A stretch of DNA of 5,059 nt from Actinomycetes bacterium (lineage in GTDB: Bacteria > Actinomycetota > Actinomycetes > Actinomycetales > Actinomycetaceae): contig JAEWEQ010000053.1 in assembly GCA_023389315.1 (NCBI GenBank), forward strand, positions 1 through 5,059. The letters run 5' to 3'. Below are positions 1 to 4,425 of this stretch, one piece after another. The stretch's first letter is position 1. Every line of letters starts with the position of its first letter. The notes under the pieces are model-generated. The model saw nothing but the letters and a program-made list of their open reading frames with translations. It was not told where the DNA came from and did not search any database. Made by a program: the position numbers and the translations under genes.

Positions 1-2
1 CC

Positions 3-116
3 GGCCTGGAGTGGGCGCGTAACTTCGATCGCCGCCACCTGAGTGAGTTGACGGAGAAGTGGCTGCGGGAGGTCTTGATTGACTCCCAACGTCGCCGCGC
101 CGCGGGGCGCGGTTAA
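3..116 (+). CDS. C-terminal end of an upstream gene (possible glycosyltransferase), 5' truncated
   Basis: This frame is open from the window edge to a TAA at 114-116 and gives the last 37 residues of a protein; the other two plus frames are less convincing, and the frame from base 1 stops by about base 42. The peptide starts GLEWARNFDRRHLSELTEKW and ends in a basic Arg/Ala/Gly tail (RRRAAGRG). The pattern 'G..WA..FDR..L...W...L' resembles the final helix of many actinobacterial family-4 (GT-B fold) glycosyltransferases, but that is a pattern impression from a short fragment and the function is weakly supported. The last codons and the stop lie inside the first unit of the 20-bp tandem repeat at 107-190, so the basic tail may be partly repeat-derived. 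The gene converges on the DUF808 gene ending at 205. Confidence 0.6.
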   Translation, partial: GLEWARNFDRRHLSELTEKWLREVLIDSQRRRAAGRG

Positions 117-190
117 GCCCGGCCACGCGCGGTTACACCTGCTGACGCGCGGTTACACCTGCTGACGCGCGGTTATGCCCGGCCACGCGC
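107..190. repeat. 20-bp tandem repeat, four units plus a partial fifth, between convergent genes
   Basis: Units occupy 107-126, 127-146, 147-166 and 167-186, followed by a GCGC remnant at 187-190. All begin GCGCGGTTA. Units 2 and 3 are identical (GCGCGGTTACACCTGCTGAC). Units 1 and 4 are a second type ending GCCCGGCCAC and differ from each other by one base, so the order is A-B-B-A'. The junctions create CGCGCG self-complementary steps, and GCGCG/CGCGC can pair across a unit, so weak RNA hairpins are possible. No T-run is present, so this is not a classical intrinsic terminator. The array spans the stop of the left gene and ends 15 bases before the stop of the right one. Confidence 0.9.
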
Positions 191-204
191 GTTCAGTGCT
201 GGGT

Positions 205-1191
205 TTACTTCGCCACGTCCCCAGCGTCAGCCGCGCTGCCAACTGCCGCACCGTCCTCGTGATGGTCACGCCCGCGCGCCCGCTCCCACAGCAAGTAGAT
301 CCCCACTAGCACCATGCCCCAAACGGCGCCAACTACCAGCGAAACCAAGGTGTTAACCACCCATCCGAGGAAACCACCGACCACCGCCAGGTGATTCACG
401 TACTGCTCCAAGTGGTGGACGAAATCGTGGGGCGCATGCCAACCCAGCTCCGCACTGCTGGTCAGCAGAATATGGCCACCCACCCACACCATGGCGAAGG
501 TGCCGATAACCCCGATGGCGGTCAGCACTTTCGGCATGGCCGCCATGATGACGCGGCCAACTTTTTGTGCGCCCTCGCCCTCGCGCCGCTGCAGGTGCAA
601 CCCGAAGTCATCCATTTTCACCAGCAACGCCACCACCCCGTAAACCAGGAAAGTGATGGAAAAAGCCACCACCACCAAAATGATGGTGCGTGAGAAGAAC
701 CCCTCCTGGGCGACCTCGTTCAGCGCGATGATCATGATTTCTGCCGACAGGATCAGGTCGGTGGTGACGGCGCTCTTGACGACTTTGTCTTCCGCATCCG
801 GCCCGCCCGCCAGTGCCGGCTCGCCGTGCCCGTGGCCGGAGATTTTCTCCCACACTTTCTCCATGCCTTCAAAACACAGGTAAGACCCGCCCACAATCAA
901 AATCACTGGCAGCAGGAAGGGCGCGAACTGGCTGAGCAACAACGCCACCGGCAATATAATCAGCAGCTTGTTGCGTAGCGACCCTAAGGTGATGCGCTTA
1001 ATGATCGGTAGTTCGCGTTCGGGTTTGATGCCTTGCAAGTATTGCGGGGTGACCGCAGTGTCATCCACCACCACGCCCACGGCTTTGGCACTGGCTCGCC
1101 CCGCGGCCGCGGCCACGTCGTCGGCGCTGGCAGCCGCCATGCGCGCCAAGGTTGCGACGTCATCAAGCAGGGAAATCAAACCACCGGACAT
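205..1191 (-). CDS. DUF808 family (YedI-like) multi-pass inner membrane protein
   Basis: 328 residues with an ATG start and TAA stop. The N-terminus (MSGGLISLLDDVATLARMAA), the following Ala-rich stretch with KAVGVVVDDTAVTPQY (about 36-51), and 'FEGMEKVWEK' (108-117) are hallmarks of the DUF808 family that includes E. coli YedI. Hydrophobic segments lie at about 74-106, 143-158, 167-192, 216-245 and 266-303. There is a His-rich loop at about 120-123 (HGHG) and a charged, Ala-rich C-terminal tail with HH at 310-311. Length is normal for the family and the biochemical role is unknown. The start overlaps the nitroreductase stop by one base (TAATG). A GGAGG on the minus strand (1199-1203) lies 7 nt before the ATG, so the two genes are probably translationally coupled. 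It is the last gene of the minus-strand operon. Confidence 0.93.
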   Translation of the reverse strand: MSGGLISLLDDVATLARMAAASADDVAAAAGRASAKAVGVVVDDTAVTPQYLQGIKPERELPIIKRITLGSLRNKLLIILPVALLLSQFAPFLLPVILIVGGSYLCFEGMEKVWEKISGHGHGEPALAGGPDAEDKVVKSAVTTDLILSAEIMIIALNEVAQEGFFSRTIILVVVAFSITFLVYGVVALLVKMDDFGLHLQRREGEGAQKVGRVIMAAMPKVLTAIGVIGTFAMVWVGGHILLTSSAELGWHAPHDFVHHLEQYVNHLAVVGGFLGWVVNTLVSLVVGAVWGMVLVGIYLLWERARGRDHHEDGAAVGSAADAGDVAK

Positions 1192-1883
1192 TAACTTTCC
1201 TCCACCACGGTGACTACTTCGGACAGGGGGCGGCGCACCTTGTCGCGGTGCTGCGCACGGTCAGTGTGCCCCAGGGTTAGGGCCACCACGAAATGATACT
1301 CACTTCGGTCACACAACCCGTGGTCCACCAGCACGCGTTCAACCTCAGCGGCCCGCAGCCCTTCGATCGCCGTGGAATCTACCCCCAACATGGCGGAGGC
1401 GTACATGGCGGCCCCGAGGGCGAGGAACACTTGCCGATCCACCCACCCGGTTACCGCGTCAGTGCTTTCCAACCCCAGGTCTTCACGCAGTAGGGAACGC
1501 ACGTGGGCGCGGCGCTGGGAGATTTTCTCAGCGTCGCGACCCTGGATGCGGGTGTGCAGGTCAGCGACGTAATTGTCTGCCGCGTCGTCCTCGGCAATGA
1601 AAGAAGCGGCGTTGCGACCCAGGAAGAACATCCAGTGCGAGGGCGTGGGGTGGGCTCCCCAGCAGTGCGGTTCGATGGCGTCCACCAGCGGGCCGGGAGT
1701 GGCGACCACGATTTTCCACGGTTCCAATCCCATCGAGGAAGGTGCCAGGCGGGTGGCTTCCAAAATGGCGTTCAAGTCCGCGTCCGACACCACTTGGTTG
1801 GGGTCGTAGGATTTGGCGGTGTAGCGCGATTGGAAGAGGGACACCACTTCGGAAGGTGAATGCGTGCGGGCGATGGGTTTCAT
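1191..1883 (-). CDS. Nitroreductase-family FMN-dependent oxidoreductase (NfsB/YdgI-like)
   Basis: 230 residues with an ATG start preceded by AGGAGG (minus strand, 1888-1893) at a tight 4-nt spacing. The family signature is clear: an N-terminal FMN-phosphate contact region 'SRYTAKSYDP' (19-28), then 'ILEATRLAPSSMGLEPWK' (about 40-57), matching the 'SPSS...QPWK' stretch of NfsB-type nitroreductases, and a C-terminal 'DKVRRPLSEVV' (214-224), where family members place basic FMN contacts. The length fits this class. Such enzymes are cytosolic homodimeric flavoproteins that use NAD(P)H to reduce nitroaromatics, quinones or similar acceptors; the physiological substrate cannot be read from sequence. 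It starts 13 nt after the metallopeptidase stop and overlaps the DUF808 start by one base, placing it third in the operon. Confidence 0.9.
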   Translation of the reverse strand: MKPIARTHSPSEVVSLFQSRYTAKSYDPNQVVSDADLNAILEATRLAPSSMGLEPWKIVVATPGPLVDAIEPHCWGAHPTPSHWMFFLGRNAASFIAEDDAADNYVADLHTRIQGRDAEKISQRRAHVRSLLREDLGLESTDAVTGWVDRQVFLALGAAMYASAMLGVDSTAIEGLRAAEVERVLVDHGLCDRSEYHFVVALTLGHTDRAQHRDKVRRPLSEVVTVVEES

Positions 1884-1887
1884 GGGT

Positions 1888-1893
1888 CCTCCT
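1888..1893 (-). promoter_or_regulatory. Ribosome binding site AGGAGG of the nitroreductase gene
   Basis: A perfect AGGAGG on the minus strand lies in the 13-base gap after the metallopeptidase stop, only 4 nt before the ATG. The first gene of the operon has the same AGGAGG at the same 4-nt spacing (3096-3101), so the short spacing seems usual here and supports both starts. Confidence 0.7.
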
Positions 1894-1896
1894 GTT

Positions 1897-2379
1897 TCAG
1901 GCCCACCCTAAGCGGTGGAGCTCGTCGTCATCTAAACCGTAGAAATGGGCGATTTCGTGCACCAAAGTCACGTGGATTTGGTGGCGTAGTTCCTCCATGC
2001 TACGACTGATCGCCAGCAGGGGGAGTTTGAACAGGACAATGCGGTCGGGTAGTTCCCCGAAGCCGTATTCGCCGCGCGAGGGCGCGTCCACGCCCTCGTA
2101 AACGCCCAGCAGTTCCATGCCGGCCACCGGGTCGATGTCTTCGACGAAGATCGCCACGTTATCCAGCTCGGCGAGCATCGGTTCTGGTAGGGCAGCGACT
2201 TGGGCTTCCACGAGGGCGTCGAAATCCTCGTCGCTGAGGGTGAGGCCGGCGCCCGGGGTGGCTGGTTCGGCCGGGTCGCTGGGTGTGTTCGGCGCGGTGG
2301 TCCCGGCCGGGGCGTTGGACGCGTCGGGGGCCGGGGCGTTGGGAGTGCTGCGGTTGCAGTGGTCGTCGGTGGTTTCCAA
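1897..2379 (-). CDS. Small zincin-like metallopeptidase (HExxH; PF06262/DUF1025 type) with a Pro/Ala-rich N-terminal extension
   Basis: 160 residues from a TTG start. The catalytic motif is HEIAH (141-145), with the two zinc-binding His and the catalytic Glu, inside 'TLVHEIAHFYGLDDDEL'. Other family marks are 'LSDEDFDALVEAQVAALP' (47-64), 'VAIFVEDIDP' (74-83), 'LLGVYEGV' (90-97) and 'LPDRIVLFKLPLL' (110-122). There is no signal peptide or membrane helix, so it is probably cytosolic. The first 45 residues form a Pro/Ala/Asn/Thr-rich, probably disordered extension; family members are usually about 110-140 residues and lack it. Start choice: the frame stays open upstream to an ATG near 2526, but that part overlaps the MgtC gene in another frame and reads as a Trp/Arg/Cys-rich shadow. 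TTG 2379 is the first start after the MgtC stop, has AGGG 5 nt upstream, and no ATG or GTG precedes the domain. The substrate is unknown. Confidence 0.82.
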   Translation of the reverse strand: METTDDHCNRSTPNAPAPDASNAPAGTTAPNTPSDPAEPATPGAGLTLSDEDFDALVEAQVAALPEPMLAELDNVAIFVEDIDPVAGMELLGVYEGVDAPSRGEYGFGELPDRIVLFKLPLLAISRSMEELRHQIHVTLVHEIAHFYGLDDDELHRLGWA

Positions 2380-2386
2380 AACTGCC

Positions 2387-3091
2387 CTAATCCAACAGGT
2401 CCCGGTGCACCACGTCCACCGCGTGCACGCCCTCAAGCTTACCCAAGGCCGAACGAAGCTCGGTACGCGGGTAGGGGCCATCGAAGCGCATAACCACGCG
2501 CATACCCTTGCCGGCCTCAGTTTCAATGGTTTGGGTCGAAGCCACCGACGCGGTGTACCCCATGGAGGAGGCGGTCACCAAAATGGTGCGCATAATGCCT
2601 TTACCGAACTCGTACTCCACCACCGTGCGTTCGTTGCGGTGGGTGGCGGGGATGCGGTTGGCGAGCGGCCCGAGGACGAATACCAGCAGGTAGTGCAGCA
2701 CCAGCGCGTAGGCGGCCAGCGGCACCATTGATGCCCCACACGCCATCCCCATGGCGGCCGACAGCCACACGGTGGCGGCGGTGGTGAGGCCGCGCACGAT
2801 GTCATTGTTTACAAAGATGACGCCGGCGCCGAGGAAACCGATCCCGGAGACCACTTGCGCGGCGATGCGGGCGGGGTCTAGGTGCACGTCGGCGCCGAGG
2901 ACGGGAGCGAACCCGTAGGCGGACACCAGCGTGAAGATGCACGCGCCCACGCCCACTAAAACGTGGGTTTTCACGCCCGCGTTCTTCAGGTGGAATTGGC
3001 GTTCTAAACCCAGCAGGCTGCACAGGATGAAAGCGGCGGTGACGGCTGTTAGCTGCGTCCCCAGGTGTGCGGTGTCGAAAAACTGCAGCAC
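2387..3091 (-). CDS. MgtC/SapB family inner membrane protein
   Basis: 234 residues from a GTG start, with AGGAGG (3096-3101, minus strand) 4 nt upstream. The MgtC/SapB domain fills the N-terminal two thirds: a first helix at about 13-28, then 'LLGLERQFHLKNAGVKTHVL' (26-45, the family's GLERE...AG.RTH.LV motif), a helix at 44-60, 'RIAAQVVSGIGFLGAGVIF' (75-93) and 'RGLTTAATVWLSAAMGMACG' (100-119), and a further helix at about 122-141. The region from about 153 to 230 is soluble and looks like the small ACT-like C-terminal domain of MgtC relatives. MgtC proteins act in the inner membrane; in pathogens they are linked to low-Mg2+ growth, survival in macrophages and restraint of F-type ATP synthase, whereas many paralogues have unknown roles, so no symbol is given. 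It is the first gene of a four-gene operon, followed 7 nt later by the metallopeptidase. Confidence 0.93.
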   Translation of the reverse strand: MLQFFDTAHLGTQLTAVTAAFILCSLLGLERQFHLKNAGVKTHVLVGVGACIFTLVSAYGFAPVLGADVHLDPARIAAQVVSGIGFLGAGVIFVNNDIVRGLTTAATVWLSAAMGMACGASMVPLAAYALVLHYLLVFVLGPLANRIPATHRNERTVVEYEFGKGIMRTILVTASSMGYTASVASTQTIETEAGKGMRVVMRFDGPYPRTELRSALGKLEGVHAVDVVHRDLLD

Positions 3092-3095
3092 CGTG

Positions 3096-3101
3096 CCTCC
3101 T
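3096..3101 (-). promoter_or_regulatory. Ribosome binding site AGGAGG of the MgtC/SapB gene
   Basis: A perfect AGGAGG on the minus strand lies 4 nt before the GTG at 3091-3089. It decides the start: there is no ATG in a comparable position, and the signal matches the site in front of the nitroreductase gene. Confidence 0.75.
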
Positions 3102-3130
3102 GCCCTTTTATTGTGCGGATATTGCGCCTC

Positions 3131-3159
3131 ATTCTACCCTTGGCGGCGCGGGTTGTGCA
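3131..3159 (-). promoter_or_regulatory. Predicted sigma-70 (SigA-type) promoter of the minus-strand operon
   Basis: On the minus strand, TGCACA (3159-3154; 4 of 6 matches to TTGACA) and TAGAAT (3136-3131; 5 of 6 matches to TATAAT) are separated by exactly 17 bp. Transcription would start near 3124, giving a leader of about 33 nt that carries the AGGAGG site. It is the best promoter in the window and serves the MgtC, metallopeptidase, nitroreductase and DUF808 genes. The -35 box lies inside one unit of a 15-bp direct repeat. Confidence 0.62.
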
Positions 3160-3181
3160 GAAGCAGGTTGCGCAGAAGCAA
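3152..3181. repeat. 15-bp direct repeat (two copies) overlapping the operon -35 box
   Basis: GTTGTGCAGAAGCAG at 3152-3166 is followed directly by GTTGCGCAGAAGCAA at 3167-3181, with 13 of 15 bases identical. The first copy contains the -35 hexamer and the second lies just upstream, where an activator or repressor would be expected to bind. It may be an operator formed of direct repeats. It may also be a chance duplication. Confidence 0.7.
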
Positions 3182-3247
3182 GATGGGCGAGGACGGTGGG
3201 GCAGTGGTCAGCTCGGTGCAGCCGGCCCCATGATCCGTCCCAGCTGT

Positions 3248-3402
3248 GCGCGCATACCCGGGCACCCATCCCGAGCTTCCCAAGGTGGCCTCCCACCGCA
3301 GGTAGCGCGCATACCCGGTCACCCATCCCGAGCTTCCCAAGGTGGCCACCCATCGCAGGTTATGCGGTGGCCCCAGCCACCCGTCCTCGTAATTCAAGGT
3401 GG
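3248..3402. repeat. 57-bp tandem repeat: two close copies and a degenerate third, each built from two smaller repeats
   Basis: Copy 1 is 3248-3304 and copy 2 is 3305-3361; they differ at only a few positions. Both start GCGCGCATACCCGG and contain CCCGAGCTTCCCAAGGTGG. A third, weaker copy follows: CACCCGTCC at 3378-3386 and TTCAAGGTGG at 3393-3402 align at an offset of about 57-58 bp. Inside the array a 12-bp motif close to GGYCACCCATCS recurs at 3260, 3287, 3317, 3344 and 3375, at spacings of 27, 30, 27 and 31 bp, about three helical turns. GGTGGCCACC at 3341-3350 is a perfect palindrome in copy 2 only. The array ends directly in front of the presumed -10 box of the Nudix-ASCH gene. Confidence 0.88.
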
Positions 3403-3408
3403 TAGAGT
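3403..3408 (+). promoter_or_regulatory. Possible -10 box of the Nudix-ASCH gene
   Basis: TAGAGT matches the actinobacterial TANNNT pattern (4 of 6 to TATAAT) and has no recognisable -35 partner. It would start transcription near 3415 and give a leader of about 29 nt containing the GGAG at 3434-3437. If correct, translation cannot begin at the GTG at 3399, which supports the TTG at 3444. The signal is short and could be chance. Confidence 0.35.
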
Positions 3409-3443
3409 GCTGGCTGTCTCGTTTCCCGACTTTGGAGCCCAGC

Positions 3444-4268
3444 TTGCCAACCCCGATTTTCACCTCCGCAGTGGTTTTCCAACGCCCCGATGGCGCTATC
3501 CTCACCGCCCGCAAACGCGGCACCCACCGCTTCATGCTGATCGGCGGCAAACCGGAAGCCGGAGAAACCGCGCGCCTCACCGCCCTGCGGGAAACGCGCG
3601 AAGAAGTTGGCATAACTTTGGAGCCGAACGACCTGGAACTGATCGGCATGTGGCGCACCCGCGCGGCGAACGAATCGGGCCGAGATGTGCACGGCACCGT
3701 GTTCCGCTGCCGCCAGCCCCTGGAGGACCTGCCGACGCCGGCGGCGGAAATCGAACAGGTGCGCTGGCTTGAGCGGGTTGACCACGAGCCGGATGACTTG
3801 GCGCCGCTGCTCACCACCCGCGTACTACCCGCCCTCGGTTGGCGTCGCGGCGACTGGTGCGAGACTAACCCGCTACCGGTGGCGCCGTGGGATTGCGGCC
3901 ATCTGCCGGTAGCCGAATACGGCGCGCCCGGCCCCATGCGCGCCCACCTGACGGGCCTGATCGTGGCCGGCAAGAAGGTCGCCACCAGCTCGCGCCTAGC
4001 TGATTACGCCGGCGCCGACCTGCCGCATGTGGGTACTTTGGAGCGTATTTGTGGCGAGGACGGTGCGCTGCTGGGCGTGGTTGAGACCGAGGACGTGCAG
4101 GTGGTGCCCTTGTCGGAAGTATCCGACGAGTTCGCCGTCGCAGAGGGGGAGGGGTTTGTCGACGCGGCGCAGTGGCGCCACGCCCACGAGTGGTTCTGGG
4201 CCGGACAGCCACTGCCCGACACGGAATTGGTCGTCACCGAGCGCATTCGTTTCCACGCTGGCGCCTGA
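3444..4268 (+). CDS. Nudix hydrolase-ASCH domain fusion protein
   Basis: 274 residues from TTG 3444, which has GGAG (3434-3437) 6 nt upstream and places 'PTPIFTSAVVF' at the N-terminus, as usual for Nudix proteins. A GTG at 3399 would add 15 residues but lacks a ribosome binding site. Residues about 3-120 are a Nudix domain: 'LTARKRGTHRFMLIGGKPE' (20-38) and the Nudix box (35-57) with G35, E41, R49, E50, E53, E54 and G56 all present. Oddities are Ile in the usual Pro of 'LPGGK' and Thr51 at a normally hydrophobic box position. Residues about 160-271 are an ASCH domain: 'YGAPGPMRAHLTGLIVAGKK' (159-178), 'ATSS' (180-183), 'LPHVG' (193-197), 'GVVETEDVQVVPLSEVSDEF' (211-230), 'AEGEG' (233-237), 'WRHAHEWFW' (244-252). 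Nudix enzymes hydrolyse nucleoside diphosphate derivatives; ASCH proteins are RNA-linked, and E. coli YqfB deamidates N4-acetylcytidine. A role in clearing modified nucleotides is inference. Confidence 0.88.
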   Translation: MPTPIFTSAVVFQRPDGAILTARKRGTHRFMLIGGKPEAGETARLTALRETREEVGITLEPNDLELIGMWRTRAANESGRDVHGTVFRCRQPLEDLPTPAAEIEQVRWLERVDHEPDDLAPLLTTRVLPALGWRRGDWCETNPLPVAPWDCGHLPVAEYGAPGPMRAHLTGLIVAGKKVATSSRLADYAGADLPHVGTLERICGEDGALLGVVETEDVQVVPLSEVSDEFAVAEGEGFVDAAQWRHAHEWFWAGQPLPDTELVVTERIRFHAGA

Positions 4269-4338
4269 GTCCTTCGGCATATCCGCTCGCACGAATTCGC
4301 CGCGCTCGCGTGCCTTGGCATCCGAGTCACCGACAGCC

Positions 4339-4382
4339 GGCCCACCCGGCCCCGCCGCCCGGCCCACCCGGCTCCGCCGCCC
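4339..4382. repeat. 22-bp tandem duplication upstream of the histidine kinase gene
   Basis: Units 4339-4360 and 4361-4382 both begin GGCCCACCCGGC and end CCGCCGCCC, and differ at one base (C or T at unit position 13). They lie about 45 bp before the kinase start, in a very C/G-rich stretch. A small inverted repeat, CCCGG-GCG-CCGGG (4386-4398), follows at once; it could form a weak hairpin but has no T-run, so I do not call it a terminator. Confidence 0.8.
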
Positions 4383-4413
4383 AGCCCCGGGCGCCGGGCA
4401 CCGGCAGAACTGT

Positions 4414-4419
4414 TATTCT
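4414..4419 (+). promoter_or_regulatory. -10 box for leaderless transcription of the histidine kinase gene
   Basis: TATTCT fits TANNNT and ends 6 bases before the A of the ATG at 4426, the standard distance from a -10 box to the transcription start. The mRNA would begin on the AUG itself, which fits the lack of any Shine-Dalgarno sequence before this ATG (the preceding bases are CTCTAAGA). No -35 box is visible. Leaderless transcripts are common in actinobacteria. ATTCT-CTA-AGAAT (4415-4427) is an inverted repeat spanning the -10 box and the start codon. Confidence 0.5.
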
Positions 4420-4425
4420 CTAAGA

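Larger units (their letters stand above)
3092..3443. other. Divergent intergenic region with regulatory sites and repeats
   Basis: This stretch separates the minus-strand operon from the plus-strand Nudix-ASCH gene. It holds the operon promoter and leader (3096-3159), a 15-bp direct repeat (3152-3181), an unassigned GC-rich part (about 3182-3247), a 57-bp tandem repeat with a degenerate third copy (3248-about 3402), and a -10-like TAGAGT (3403-3408) for the Nudix gene. Several reading frames stay open through it, but they lack ribosome binding sites, run across the promoter and encode repeat-derived sequence, so I see no gene here. Confidence 0.7.

Noticed and set aside
107..190. CRISPR array
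   Set aside because: The units are 20 bp and directly adjacent with no unique spacers, and there are no cas genes nearby; it is a simple tandem repeat.
1503..1859. Plus-strand open frame antisense to the nitroreductase gene
   Set aside because: It is a shadow frame with Gly/Val/Arg/His-rich composition, no ribosome binding site and a recognised gene on the other strand.
2380..2526. Upstream extension of the metallopeptidase to the ATG near 2526
   Set aside because: The extra 49 residues are Trp/Arg/Cys-rich and lie in an alternative frame of the MgtC C-terminal domain; a TTG just after the MgtC stop fits operon spacing better.
3248..3361. CRISPR array, or repeats coding for a short peptide
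   Set aside because: The two units are head to tail without spacers. Although 57 bp is a multiple of three and both strands stay open, no start or ribosome binding site supports a coding use.
3399..3443. GTG at 3399 as the start of the Nudix-ASCH gene
   Set aside because: It has no spaced ribosome binding site, lies at the edge of the repeat and upstream of the presumed -10 box, and adds residues not expected before the Nudix fold. It remains an alternative.
3065..3772. Plus-strand open frame of 235 codons from the MgtC start region into the Nudix gene
   Set aside because: It overlaps the MgtC N-terminus in antisense and the Nudix domain in another frame, and its middle is translated repeat. 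There is no ribosome binding site or family resemblance.
3134..3985. Long minus-strand open frame (283 codons) across the 57-bp repeat and the Nudix half of the fusion gene
   Set aside because: It runs antisense to a clear Nudix domain, has Arg/Pro/Ser-rich composition typical of a GC-rich shadow frame, and covers the operon promoter and repeats.
4386..4398. Intrinsic terminator after the Nudix-ASCH gene
   Set aside because: The CCCGG/CCGGG stem is only 5 bp, lies more than 110 bp after the stop and is not followed by a T-run.
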